In this document: in pieces, positions 35,328 through 44,142 of the stretch | How positions within the stretch are numbered: position 1 is the first letter of the stretch | Layout of the letters: each line of letters starts with the position of its first letter | Assembly (NCBI RefSeq): GCF_002483235.1 | Contig: NZ_DLHN01000021.1 | Span: forward strand, 62,001-126,000 | DNA: 64,000 nt | Source: Pedobacter glucosidilyticus | GTDB lineage: Bacteria > Bacteroidota > Bacteroidia > Sphingobacteriales > Sphingobacteriaceae | Direction: 5' to 3' | The notes under the pieces: generated by a model | Told to the model about the DNA's origin: nothing | Databases searched by the model: none | The model's input: the letters and a program-made list of their open reading frames with translations, nothing else | Position numbers and translations under genes: made by a program

Positions 35328-37067
35328 ATGATAAACATGATATTAAAATATAAGATAAAAGCATTTTTAAGTTTAGGATTGATGGTTTCTTTGCCTGTTT
35401 TTTTACAAGCACAGGTTAAGCCAGAGGAGCAAAAACCTAAAACCACTCAGCAGCAACCTACAGAAGAAGAAAGCAAAACATCTGTAACAGAGGAAATAGA
35501 GGTTGTTAGAGAATATAAACCCATTTTGGCTGATGCTGTTAAAATAAGACGTAACCCAGATTTAAATAGCAATAAAGCTTTTAATCCCAGAGTGAGGTAT
35601 AATCTATTGGATAAAAGATTAGAGCTCAACTCAGAAATCAGGACTTTAGAAGCGCAGCAATTAAAACCTATTAAAGATGAAGATTTGCAAAATAATTACG
35701 CAAAAGCTGGCTTAGGTAATTTAGGGACTACTTTAGGTAGTTTACATTTAGGTACTGGCAGAGACCAAGCGCTACAAGCCGGGTTTAACTTTGACCATTG
35801 GAGTATGAGTGGGAAATTAAATCAACAAAAAATGTCTGAACAAGATTTAGGTATTTATGGCAGAAGCATAGGCGACCAAATTGTGTTAGATGGAAAGATT
35901 AATTATAACCGCAGAACCAATTATTTTTATGGATTAGACCCGGCGGCTTCTTTTGCCAACCCTGATCCGGTTAAGCAAAGATTTAATTTTATTGAAGGTA
36001 AAGGCGAGCTTTACAATCGTGTTGATGCTTATGACGAAAATAAGCTGGCTTACGCTGCTCAATTGTACGGTTATTTATTTAATAATATTTTTGAGGGCAA
36101 AGAAAACACCATCATTGTTTCTGGTGGTTTAAGTAAAAACATCAATAAATTTCAAATTGGTGCAAATGCTAATCTAGATTTTACTACTACCAGAGATAGA
36201 GCTTATGGTTCCTTAAACAATCATATTTTAAAGTTAAATCCTTTTGTAAAGATAGACGGCGAGCAATTTAAAGTTGTAGCAGGTATCAATTACGTGAATG
36301 AATTTGGTGGTGATAACCAACGTATGAACTTATTTCCTGCTGCCAGTTTAGATTTTACACTGATTAAAAATTACCTATCTGTATTTGGTGTTTTGGGTGG
36401 TGATGTTCATAAAACCCGTTTGAAAGATTTAAGCTACAACAATCCGTTTTTAAACGAGAATATCAACATCAGAAACCAAATAGAAAAATTTAGTATTGAG
36501 GGTGGTGTAAAAGGTACTTTATCTGCTAATATTGGTTATAAAGCATCTGTACATTATAAAACCATCGGAGATTTTAGCTATTTCGTAAACGATTCTACAA
36601 GACTGCAAACTTTCCAAGTTGAATATCTTACAGATAACAGTAATATCTTAGGTTTAACTGGCGAGCTTAATGTTCAATTTTCTAAAGCCTTTAGGTTAGA
36701 TGGTAAACTAGAGTTAAATCAATACAACTTAAAGAACGAATTAAACGCTTGGTATTATCCTGGTGTTAGATTAAGTTCTACAGCATCATTCAACATCACA
36801 GAGAAACTGAAAATAGATGCTGATGTTTACTTACAAGGAGAAACTAAAGCAAAGCTGTATAATACATCATCAGTAGATCCTAATGATTTTCAGGTAAGAA
36901 CTATTAAAGCTTTTGCCGATTTGGGTGCAGGTGCATCTTATCAAATAAATAATAAATTTGGTGCATTTTTAAAGGTTAATAACCTTTTAGGCACAGCTTA
37001 TGAGCGCTATTTGTTTTATCCAAACTACGGATTTAATATCTTAGGTGGTTTAAGTTATGGTTTTTAA
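35328..37067 (+). CDS. Plugless TonB-dependent-receptor-like outer-membrane barrel
   Basis: A 579-residue outer-membrane protein. After the signal peptide (to about residue 29) comes a proline/glutamine/glutamate-rich linker, then TEEIEVVREYKPILAD (residues 54-69), whose EIEVV core resembles a TonB box. Barrel-type strands begin near residue 124 and run to the C-terminus, which ends YGFNILGGLSYGF with the final aromatic expected of barrels. The 150-residue plug domain of true TonB receptors is absent. The start is ATG 35328 or the in-frame ATG 35337. It is 44 bp after the TPR gene. Confidence 0.8.
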   Translation: MINMILKYKIKAFLSLGLMVSLPVFLQAQVKPEEQKPKTTQQQPTEEESKTSVTEEIEVVREYKPILADAVKIRRNPDLNSNKAFNPRVRYNLLDKRLELNSEIRTLEAQQLKPIKDEDLQNNYAKAGLGNLGTTLGSLHLGTGRDQALQAGFNFDHWSMSGKLNQQKMSEQDLGIYGRSIGDQIVLDGKINYNRRTNYFYGLDPAASFANPDPVKQRFNFIEGKGELYNRVDAYDENKLAYAAQLYGYLFNNIFEGKENTIIVSGGLSKNINKFQIGANANLDFTTTRDRAYGSLNNHILKLNPFVKIDGEQFKVVAGINYVNEFGGDNQRMNLFPAASLDFTLIKNYLSVFGVLGGDVHKTRLKDLSYNNPFLNENINIRNQIEKFSIEGGVKGTLSANIGYKASVHYKTIGDFSYFVNDSTRLQTFQVEYLTDNSNILGLTGELNVQFSKAFRLDGKLELNQYNLKNELNAWYYPGVRLSSTASFNITEKLKIDADVYLQGETKAKLYNTSSVDPNDFQVRTIKAFADLGAGASYQINNKFGAFLKVNNLLGTAYERYLFYPNYGFNILGGLSYGF

Positions 37068-37114
37068 AGGCAATATTTTTTGGTAGGATAAAAAAGACTA
37101 TTTTTACAACATCA

Positions 37115-38197
37115 ATGGATATTTCCTTTAATATAAAAGATATTTTAGACAAGAATAGTCTGGTTATTTTGCCAGGTTTAGGTGTGTTTTATAAAAAAAG
37201 ACAGAAGGGTTTTTTTGATGATCAAAAACAGGTTTTCTGTCCACCTAAAGAGATTATTGGCTTTTCTAACATCATCCCAGAAGAATCCCAAAATCCAGCT
37301 ATAGAATATATTTGCAAAACCAGAAAGGTTTCAATGGCATCTGCAGATTATTTATTAAACCAATTTGTATCTGAGCTCCGTAATATCTTAAACCAAAAAA
37401 ACGAGTTGCCCTTACAAGGTTTAGGTAAATTAATCAAAAAAGATGAAGTATTGGTTTTTGAAGAAGAAAAAGCAATAGAAACCAATTTGGCTTACTTTGG
37501 GCTACCTTTAGTTAGTTTAACTACTCCTAACTATACTGAAAGCATAAACGATAAATACCAGCAAGAAGAGCTGTCTTTTTCTTTAGCAGAACAGGCTTTG
37601 CAAGCTTCTTTACCAATAACAGATGGTACACATAAAAGAAAATCTAACAGGTGGATTTTTATATTTATCCCGGTAATAGTAGTTTTAATAACAGCCTTAT
37701 CACTTTATTTCATTAGACCTGATTTATACAACCAATATTTTAATCCTAACCTTTACAGTAAAGACAATAAGGTAGTAGTTCCAATTGGTTTGCCACAAGA
37801 AAATAATCGTAAAGGTATTAGTCAAAAAGATGCTACTATAGCAGACTCTGTTTATAATGAGATAGAAAGAAATGCAAAAGCACAAGGCTTAGAAATAGAG
37901 AAAATTAAAGATTCTACAAGTGTAACAATCAGTAACACTGCTGTACCAAATAAGTCTGATATACGTTATGAAATTATCATTGCTGCATGGCAAACCAGAG
38001 CTAAAGCAGAAGATCAGGTTAAAAAACTTAAAGCAAATGGTATAAATGCTTTTATTGTAGAAGATGCCGATGGGCCTATGATTAAAATAAGTGCTGCTAC
38101 TTTTTATAATAAAGCAGAAGCAGAGGCCGAATTAAAAAGAGTAAGAGAAGAATTAAATCCAGAGGCTTTTATTAAGCCTATAAAACCTTTAAAATAA
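37115..38197 (+). CDS. HU-CCDC81-like/SPOR domain membrane protein
   Basis: A 360-residue single-pass protein. The N-terminal 130 residues resemble the paired CCDC81-like prokaryotic HU domains (NSLVILPGLGVFYKK, LPLQGLGKLIKKDEVLVFE). One membrane helix spans about 180-200 (IFIFIPVIVVLITALSLYF), and a C-terminal SPOR domain covers about 283-355 (EIIIAAWQTRAKAEDQVKKL). SPOR domains bind denuded septal peptidoglycan. The architecture could link a DNA-binding-like or protein-binding fold in the cytoplasm to the cell wall; DNA binding has not been shown for these domains. It is eight bases before exbB. Confidence 0.85.
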   Translation: MDISFNIKDILDKNSLVILPGLGVFYKKRQKGFFDDQKQVFCPPKEIIGFSNIIPEESQNPAIEYICKTRKVSMASADYLLNQFVSELRNILNQKNELPLQGLGKLIKKDEVLVFEEEKAIETNLAYFGLPLVSLTTPNYTESINDKYQQEELSFSLAEQALQASLPITDGTHKRKSNRWIFIFIPVIVVLITALSLYFIRPDLYNQYFNPNLYSKDNKVVVPIGLPQENNRKGISQKDATIADSVYNEIERNAKAQGLEIEKIKDSTSVTISNTAVPNKSDIRYEIIIAAWQTRAKAEDQVKKLKANGINAFIVEDADGPMIKISAATFYNKAEAEAELKRVREELNPEAFIKPIKPLK

Positions 38198-38204
38198 ATT
38201 ATAT

Positions 38205-38897
38205 ATGTTTTTACAAGATATCGGAGTAGATACTTTATCCAATACTATCCAGGCCATGCAAGCCCCACAACAGGCAGAAGAATTAAGCTTATTTGATTTG
38301 TTAACAAAGGGTGGCTGGGTAATGATTCCCTTAGCCTTGTTAGCTTTTTTAGGTTTGATTATCTTTTTTGAGCGTTATTTTACCATCAGAAAAGCAGCAA
38401 AAGACGAGTCGCAGTTAACCATGCAAGTACGCTCTAGTATCAAAAGTGGAAATCTGGATGCAGCCTTAGCTATTTGTAAAAGTAGTAACTCTCCTCTGGG
38501 TAGAATGTTACAAAAAGGCTTGTTAAGAATTGGCAGACCCATAAAAGACATAGAAGGCGCCATAGAAAACGTAGGGAAGCTAGAAGTTTCTAAGCTTGAA
38601 AAAAACATTGGTATTTTGGGTATTATAGCAGGTATTGCGCCTATGTTAGGTTTCGTAGGTACAATTATTGGAGTAATCACCATTTTTCATGATGTATCCG
38701 TAAAAGGAATTATAGAAATTGGTACCATTTCTGGAGGTTTGTATGTGAAGATGATTTCATCTGCCACAGGTCTTATCATCGGTATTATCGCCTATATTTT
38801 TTATAATATCCTAAATATTATGGTAGATAAGGTAATCCTTAAAATGGAGACAGATTCTATTGAATTTATTGACTTGTTAGAAGAGCCAGGAAGATGA
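38205..38897 (+). CDS. ExbB/TolQ/MotA family proton-channel protein
   Basis: A 230-residue inner-membrane protein with three helices (about 32-52, 140-160 and 178-200). The conserved region GIIAGIAPMLGFVGTIIGVI and the preceding cytoplasmic domain match ExbB/TolQ. With ExbD it uses the proton gradient to drive TonB or Tol-type work at the outer membrane. Its last four bases overlap the exbD start (ATGA), indicating translational coupling. Confidence 0.92.
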   Translation: MFLQDIGVDTLSNTIQAMQAPQQAEELSLFDLLTKGGWVMIPLALLAFLGLIIFFERYFTIRKAAKDESQLTMQVRSSIKSGNLDAALAICKSSNSPLGRMLQKGLLRIGRPIKDIEGAIENVGKLEVSKLEKNIGILGIIAGIAPMLGFVGTIIGVITIFHDVSVKGIIEIGTISGGLYVKMISSATGLIIGIIAYIFYNILNIMVDKVILKMETDSIEFIDLLEEPGR

Positions 38898-39292
38898 ATT
38901 TAAAAAAAAGAAAAAGACCACATGTAGAAGTGCATACAGCAGCGTTAAACGATATTATGTTTTTCCTGTTATTGTTTTTTCTATTGGCTTCTGCGGTTGT
39001 AAATCCAAATGTGGTGAAATTATTTTTACCCAGATCTAGTTCTGGACAGGCTGTTCCACAAAAAACCATAAATGTCTCTATCACTAAAGAATTAGAATAT
39101 TTTGTAGAGAAAGAGCAGGTACCTTTTGAACTTCTGGAACAAAAGATTTTACCCTATCAGCAAGCTAACCCTGATTTAACTATTATTTTGTTTGCCGATA
39201 GAAGTATTGCCATTGAAAATATCGTTAGTTTAACAGATATAGCCAACAAACTTAAAATAAAGCTTGTTTTAGCAACAGAAACTAAAAAATGA
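38894..39292 (+). CDS. ExbD/TolR family protein
   Basis: A 132-residue protein with one N-terminal helix carrying the functionally essential aspartate, here Asp20 in LNDIMFFLLLFFLLASAVV, and a periplasmic domain ending NKLKIKLVLATE. It is the partner of the ExbB protein upstream, overlapping it and the TonB gene by four bases at each end. Confidence 0.92.
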   Translation: MNLKKRKRPHVEVHTAALNDIMFFLLLFFLLASAVVNPNVVKLFLPRSSSGQAVPQKTINVSITKELEYFVEKEQVPFELLEQKILPYQQANPDLTIILFADRSIAIENIVSLTDIANKLKIKLVLATETKK

Positions 39293-40119
39293 TTAACCTC
39301 TTAAAATCAAATCCTGATAACAATTACCCAAAAGCCATTGCTTGTGCTTTAGGGCTGCTTATTGGTTTTTTATTGTTAAGCATTTTTTACATCATTAACA
39401 CGGCTCAGCCACCAGAAGAGGTTGGCGTGGGCGGAATTATTGTTAACTATGGGACTTCTGATGAAGGTATGGGCAGTGATTATATGAGTATCGAGGAACC
39501 TTCTGTAGATCCTAATGCTAATTTAACCGCCCCAGACAAAATTGTACCCGATGCTAATACAGCCGAGACACCTACCACGCAAAATAATGCTAACGATATT
39601 GTAACGCAGGATATGGAAGATGCGGTGGCTGTTAAAACTAAAACAAATGCTAGTAGTACAGCTCCTAGTCAAAATACAGATGTTAAAGAAACAAAGCCAA
39701 CCGTTAACCAAAACGCTTTATACAAGGGTAAAAAGAATAATGGTTCTGGTGCTGGCGATGGTATTACAGGTACTCCAGGGAACCAAGGTAAACCAACTGG
39801 AGATCCTTTAGCTAATAATTATGATGGTACTGGCTCTGGCAATGGAGGTGTGGCGCTGTCTTTAGCGAGTAGGAGATTTGTGAGCAGCCCGGTTATTAAA
39901 GATAATGGGCAAAAGTCAGGTAAAATAGTTGTTGAGATTAGGGTTGATAAAAACGGAGTGGTTACCAGTGCAAAAGCTGGCGCAAGAGGCACAACCTTAA
40001 CAGATGCTGATTTATGGGATAAATGTGAAGCTGCCGCTGTAGGTTCAAGATTTAATATTTTAGATTCTGCACCAGAAACTCAGATTGGTTACATCACTTT
40101 CAATTTCAAAGTCAAATAA
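39289..40119 (+). CDS. TonB-family energy transducer
   Basis: A 276-residue protein with an N-terminal membrane anchor (about 16-38), a long low-complexity periplasmic spacer rich in Asn, Thr, Pro and Gly, and a C-terminal TonB-like domain of about 90 residues (GKIVVEIRVDKNGVVTSAKA to ITFNFKVK). The spacer lacks the usual Pro-Lys repeats. It should transmit ExbBD work to an outer-membrane partner, perhaps the plugless barrel upstream. It overlaps exbD by ATGA. Confidence 0.87.
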   Translation: MINLLKSNPDNNYPKAIACALGLLIGFLLLSIFYIINTAQPPEEVGVGGIIVNYGTSDEGMGSDYMSIEEPSVDPNANLTAPDKIVPDANTAETPTTQNNANDIVTQDMEDAVAVKTKTNASSTAPSQNTDVKETKPTVNQNALYKGKKNNGSGAGDGITGTPGNQGKPTGDPLANNYDGTGSGNGGVALSLASRRFVSSPVIKDNGQKSGKIVVEIRVDKNGVVTSAKAGARGTTLTDADLWDKCEAAAVGSRFNILDSAPETQIGYITFNFKVK

Positions 40120-40164
40120 TATGAATTCTTAACACGGCATATAGGTGTCTCAAATCTCATATCG

Positions 40165-40206
40165 CAATACGCATATCTAAAAAATCATCTCAATACGCAT
40201 ATCTAA
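40165..40206 (+). repeat. Two direct repeats upstream of folC
   Basis: CAATACGCATATCTAA occurs at 40165-40180 and 40191-40206, a 26-bp period with ten unrelated bases between. It fills most of the 92-bp space between the TonB gene and folC, and the second copy ends five bases before the folC start codon. Confidence 0.75.
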
Positions 40207-40211
40207 CAAAA

Positions 40212-41513
40212 GTGACTCCACACTCAAATCTAAAAAATTATCAGCAAACGCTGGACTATTTATACGCTAAGTTGCCGATGTTTACTCGTATTGGAGCTGA
40301 GGCTATTAAAAAAGATTTGACTAATACATTAGCTTTCTGCAAGGTTTTGGGTAATCCTCATCAAAAAATTAAAACCATACATGTTGCGGGTACCAATGGA
40401 AAAGGTTCCGTATCACACATGCTAGCGGCTGTTTTACAAAAAGCTGGTTATAAGACGGGTTTATATACTTCGCCACATTTAAGAGATTTTAGAGAGCGTA
40501 TTAAAATAAATGGGGAGATGATACCTGAAGAGGATGTTATCCATTTTGTTAATCTCCACAAGCAAGTTATAGAGGATATATCACCTTCTTTTTTTGAGGT
40601 CACCGTTGCTATGGCTTTTGATTATTTTGCTCAGCAGCAGGTAGATATTGCCGTTATAGAAGTAGGTTTGGGTGGGAGATTAGATTCTACCAATATCATC
40701 ACTCCAGAGCTTTCCGTTATCACCAATATTGGGTATGACCATATGAATATCCTAGGTGATACTTTAGCCCAGATAGCAAGCGAAAAGGCAGGTATCATCA
40801 AGCAAAATATACCTGTGGTAGTTGGCGAATATCTGGATGAAACATTGCCGGTTTTTACGGCAAAAGCTAAGAAAGAAAATACCAGTATACGTTTCGCTTC
40901 TGATGAGCTAAGTGTTGATGTTGTCAATCAAACGGCTCAAAAAATGGAAGTAGAGGTGAAAAGTAAATTTATCAATAGTCAATTAAGTTTAGATTTAGCT
41001 GCTACCTATCAACTAAAAAATATTAAAACCGTTTTATTAGCTGTTGATGAACTTCAAAAGAAAGGCTTTAACATTACTTTAGCCGATTTAAAAGAAGCGC
41101 TTTCTGCTGTAAAGAAAATAAGTGGTTTAATGGGGCGTTGGCATGTTTTACAACAAAATCCATTAGTTATTTGTGATACGGGTCATAACGAAGATGGTAT
41201 AAAAGAAGTACTCAAGAATATAGCGCTAACACCCCATCAAAACCTACATTTGGTTATAGGAATGGTTAAAGACAAAGATATTGCTAAAGTTTTAAGCTTA
41301 TTACCAATTAATGCTACTTATTATTTTTGCGCACCTCAATTAGAAAGAGCCAAGCCTGCACAAGAACTCGCCGATGAAGCTATTTCTTTAGGTTTTAAAG
41401 GCAATGTATTCCCTTCTGTTTTGGATGCCTTAGAAGCCGCTAAAAATGAAGCTAAAGAAGATGATTTGGTTTTTGTAGGAGGCAGTACTTTTGTTGTAGC
41501 GGAGGTGGTGTAG
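40212..41513 (+). CDS. folC: Folylpolyglutamate synthase/dihydrofolate synthase
   Basis: Adds glutamate to dihydropteroate and to folates. It is a Mur-ligase-fold enzyme of 433 residues with the ATP loop HVAGTNGKGSVSHMLA, the YTSPHLRDFRERI motif, VIEVGLGGRLDSTN and NIGYDHMNILGDT. The start is GTG 40212; the frame is open upstream to 40125 but contains no other start codon. It converges with pabB, another folate gene, with three bases between stop codons. Confidence 0.96.
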   Translation: MTPHSNLKNYQQTLDYLYAKLPMFTRIGAEAIKKDLTNTLAFCKVLGNPHQKIKTIHVAGTNGKGSVSHMLAAVLQKAGYKTGLYTSPHLRDFRERIKINGEMIPEEDVIHFVNLHKQVIEDISPSFFEVTVAMAFDYFAQQQVDIAVIEVGLGGRLDSTNIITPELSVITNIGYDHMNILGDTLAQIASEKAGIIKQNIPVVVGEYLDETLPVFTAKAKKENTSIRFASDELSVDVVNQTAQKMEVEVKSKFINSQLSLDLAATYQLKNIKTVLLAVDELQKKGFNITLADLKEALSAVKKISGLMGRWHVLQQNPLVICDTGHNEDGIKEVLKNIALTPHQNLHLVIGMVKDKDIAKVLSLLPINATYYFCAPQLERAKPAQELADEAISLGFKGNVFPSVLDALEAAKNEAKEDDLVFVGGSTFVVAEVV

Positions 41514-41516
41514 ATT

Positions 41517-42797
41517 TTAATCAATTTTCACACTTCCATTAACACTTGCTAACATAGCACTAATTTTTAATAGACATTCTTCATATTCTTTTTCTGCATC
41601 GGCGTAAAAAGTGATGGCACTACCAGCATGAAAAGATAGGTATTTAGAACTTTCATTGTACAGAACACTTCTAATGACCACATTAAAATCAAAATCCTGA
41701 TGGGGAGTGATATAGCCTATAGCGCCAGAATAAATGCCCCTTTTACTTTTTTCATACTTTTCCATCAGCTGCATAGCTTTTATTTTTGGAGCACCTGTCA
41801 TACTTCCCATAGGGAAAGTATTTTTAATGATTTCTGTTAAACTCAATTTTTCGTCTACTTCACAAACAACGGTAGAAATCATTTGATGTACTTGTTTAAA
41901 GCTATAAATACCAAAAAGCTCTTCAACAGCTACAGTACCTTTTTTTGCTGATTTTGTTAAATCATTCCTCACCAAATCAACAATCATGACGTTTTCTTGC
42001 TGCTCTTTTGGATGATTAGCCAAGGCTTCCTTAATAGCATTATCTTCTTCCAGATTTTTTCCTCGTTTGGCAGTTCCTTTTATAGGTTGCGAAATGATTT
42101 TATTACCTCTTTTTGCTAAAAATCGCTCTGGACTTGCACACAAAACATACTTATCTTTCCATTTAAAAAAACTAGAAAATGGGGTTGGAGAGACTTGACT
42201 TAACCTTTCATAAACTTGTACAGGGTTTAAACTGGTATCCTCCTTGTAAAACTCAATGCAAAAATTAGTTTCGTATATGTTTCCGGCAGCTATTTCTTTC
42301 TGAATTTGCTTTACAGTGTCTATGTATTCGTGTTTAGAGAATTTACAATTGATCTCAATAGGAGGTAGGCTTTGCTCTTCTTCTATGATGGTTTTAGAAA
42401 TAGCTGCTAAAACTTGCTCAGCATCATCACTTATGATACTCAAATCATCGCCTTTTACAAGAATAAGATGTTTGGGTACAAAGAAAAATAAGTCTGGAAA
42501 AGCTAATGAATCTTTGTTGCGAGATGTTAAATCCTCTACCTCATTTTTTAAATCGTAAGCAAAGCCCCCAATTAACCAGCTTTGGTGTTTGTTTTTAAAT
42601 GCTTCTAATTGCAAGAAAGCATCCCCGTAAGGAGTTTCTAAGCAATCTATAGCGTCTACCGCAATTAATAAATCGAAAGTAGAATAGGGGTCTTGATATT
42701 GATGCGAGTCAAAAACGGTACAGTATTCATGCTGATTTGCCCATCTTAAAGCTTGTTGTTTAAATGCAAACTTATCCTCTATTTTTAACTGCATCAT
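41517..42797 (-). CDS. pabB: Aminodeoxychorismate synthase component I
   Basis: Makes aminodeoxychorismate from chorismate, towards p-aminobenzoate and folate. The protein is 426 residues of the chorismate-utilising fold: ISQPIKGTAKRGKN, VDLVRNDLTKSAKKG, TFPMGSMTGAPK and the GIYSGAIGYI segment. It lacks a glutaminase domain, which must come from a separate PabA. The start is ATG 42797; the TTG at 42806 lies inside the promoter box. Its convergent neighbour is folC. Confidence 0.93.
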   Translation of the reverse strand: MMQLKIEDKFAFKQQALRWANQHEYCTVFDSHQYQDPYSTFDLLIAVDAIDCLETPYGDAFLQLEAFKNKHQSWLIGGFAYDLKNEVEDLTSRNKDSLAFPDLFFFVPKHLILVKGDDLSIISDDAEQVLAAISKTIIEEEQSLPPIEINCKFSKHEYIDTVKQIQKEIAAGNIYETNFCIEFYKEDTSLNPVQVYERLSQVSPTPFSSFFKWKDKYVLCASPERFLAKRGNKIISQPIKGTAKRGKNLEEDNAIKEALANHPKEQQENVMIVDLVRNDLTKSAKKGTVAVEELFGIYSFKQVHQMISTVVCEVDEKLSLTEIIKNTFPMGSMTGAPKIKAMQLMEKYEKSKRGIYSGAIGYITPHQDFDFNVVIRSVLYNESSKYLSFHAGSAITFYADAEKEYEECLLKISAMLASVNGSVKID

Positions 42798-42803
42798 TTG
42801 CTG

Positions 42804-42811
42804 CAAACTTA
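42804..42811 (-). promoter_or_regulatory. pabB promoter -7 box
   Basis: On the minus strand TAAGTTTG followed by CAG fits the consensus and ends six bases before the pabB ATG, just beyond the purA terminator. Confidence 0.5.
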
Positions 42812-42822
42812 GGCAAGAAAAT

Positions 42823-42855
42823 AAAAAATCCGAAGGCTTGGCTTCGGATTTTTTT
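42823..42855 (-). terminator. Terminator after purA
   Basis: Stem AAAAAATCCGAAG with CTTCGGATTTTTT and a short loop. Its minus-strand reading places T-rich sequence after the purA stop; it is symmetrical enough to work both ways. Confidence 0.9.
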
Positions 42856-42857
42856 AT

Positions 42858-44132
42858 TTAACACATGGTTAGTGTTTGTGTTCTGTCTGGTCCTACAGAT
42901 AAATATTTAATAGGAACCTCCAAATGCTTTTCTAAGTAAGCTATGTAGTTTTTTAATCTTACAGGCACTTCCTCTGGCGAGCGTATGCCTGTTAAATCTT
43001 CATTCCAACCTTCTAATTCTTCGTAAACAGGTTCTGGCTGTATACTGCAAATATCGTAAGGCATATAATCTATAGTTTCGCCATTATAATTGTAATGGGT
43101 ACAAGCGTATATTTTATCAAAACCGCTTAAAACATCGGCTTTAGTCATCACCAATTGGGTAACACCATTTAATAAAATCGCATATTTTAAAGCAGGTAAA
43201 TCAATCCAACCGGTTCTTCTTGGTCTACCAGTAGTAGCGCCAAACTCATTACCAATCTTTCTTAATTCTTCACCCATTTCATTGTCTAGCTCGGTAGGGA
43301 ATGGTCCGCCACCAACACGTGTGCAGTAAGCTTTAAAAATACCAATTACATCGCCAATATTTCTTGGTGCAACACCTAAACCTGTACAAGCACCTGCTGT
43401 AGTGGTGTTAGATGAAGTTACAAATGGGTAAGAACCAAAATCAATATCCAACATGGTACCTTGTGCACCTTCTGCTAATACTGTTTTTCCTTGTTTTAGA
43501 TAATCATTCACCAAATGTTCGCTATCTACAAAAGGGAATTTTTTAATCAATTCTATGGCTTCAAAAAAAGCAGCTTCTTTTTCAGAGAAATCTTCAACTT
43601 CTCCGTAATGTGCTAAAATACTTTTATGCTTTTCTACTAGTTTTTGGTAACGTTCTTTAAAATCAGGTAAACCAATATCACCAATTCTTAAGCCGTTTCT
43701 ACCTGTTTTATCCATATAGGTTGGTCCAATCCCTTTAAGGGTAGAACCAATTTTACCATCGCCCATTTTCTTTTCAGATGCAGCATCTAAAAGCTGGTGT
43801 GTAGGCAAAATTAAATGAGCTTTACGACCAATAAATAGGTTTTTCTTTGCTAGTAAATCATGCCCAGCATCTTTTAATTTATCTAGTTCTCTTTTCAGGA
43901 TGATAGGGTCTATAACCACACCATTACCTATAAGATTTAAAGTGTTTTTCTCGAAAATTCCGGAAGGGATAGTATTAAGAACGTATTTTTTGCCATCAAA
44001 CTCTAAAGTGTGCCCGGCATTAGGGCCACCTTGGAAACGAGCGATTAGGTCATATTGAGGTGCTAAAACATCAACAATTTTTCCTTTACCTTCGTCGCCC
44101 CATTGAAGGCCTAATAAAACATCAACAGCCAT
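42858..44132 (-). CDS. purA: Adenylosuccinate synthase
   Basis: Joins IMP and aspartate with GTP towards AMP. At 424 residues it is full length. Motifs are LLGLQWGDEGKGKIVD with the catalytic Asp, GGPNAGHTLEFDGKKY with the catalytic His, KGIGPTYMDKTGR, QGTMLDIDFGSYPFVTSSN and TTGRPRRTGW. It is ten bases downstream of the Fur-family regulator gene on the same strand. Confidence 0.98.
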   Translation of the reverse strand: MAVDVLLGLQWGDEGKGKIVDVLAPQYDLIARFQGGPNAGHTLEFDGKKYVLNTIPSGIFEKNTLNLIGNGVVIDPIILKRELDKLKDAGHDLLAKKNLFIGRKAHLILPTHQLLDAASEKKMGDGKIGSTLKGIGPTYMDKTGRNGLRIGDIGLPDFKERYQKLVEKHKSILAHYGEVEDFSEKEAAFFEAIELIKKFPFVDSEHLVNDYLKQGKTVLAEGAQGTMLDIDFGSYPFVTSSNTTTAGACTGLGVAPRNIGDVIGIFKAYCTRVGGGPFPTELDNEMGEELRKIGNEFGATTGRPRRTGWIDLPALKYAILLNGVTQLVMTKADVLSGFDKIYACTHYNYNGETIDYMPYDICSIQPEPVYEELEGWNEDLTGIRSPEEVPVRLKNYIAYLEKHLEVPIKYLSVGPDRTQTLTMC

Positions 44133-44142
44133 TATAAATTAA

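Noticed and set aside
40165..40206. Short spaced repeats as a CRISPR array
   Set aside because: Only two units with a ten-base spacer and no cas genes; not CRISPR.
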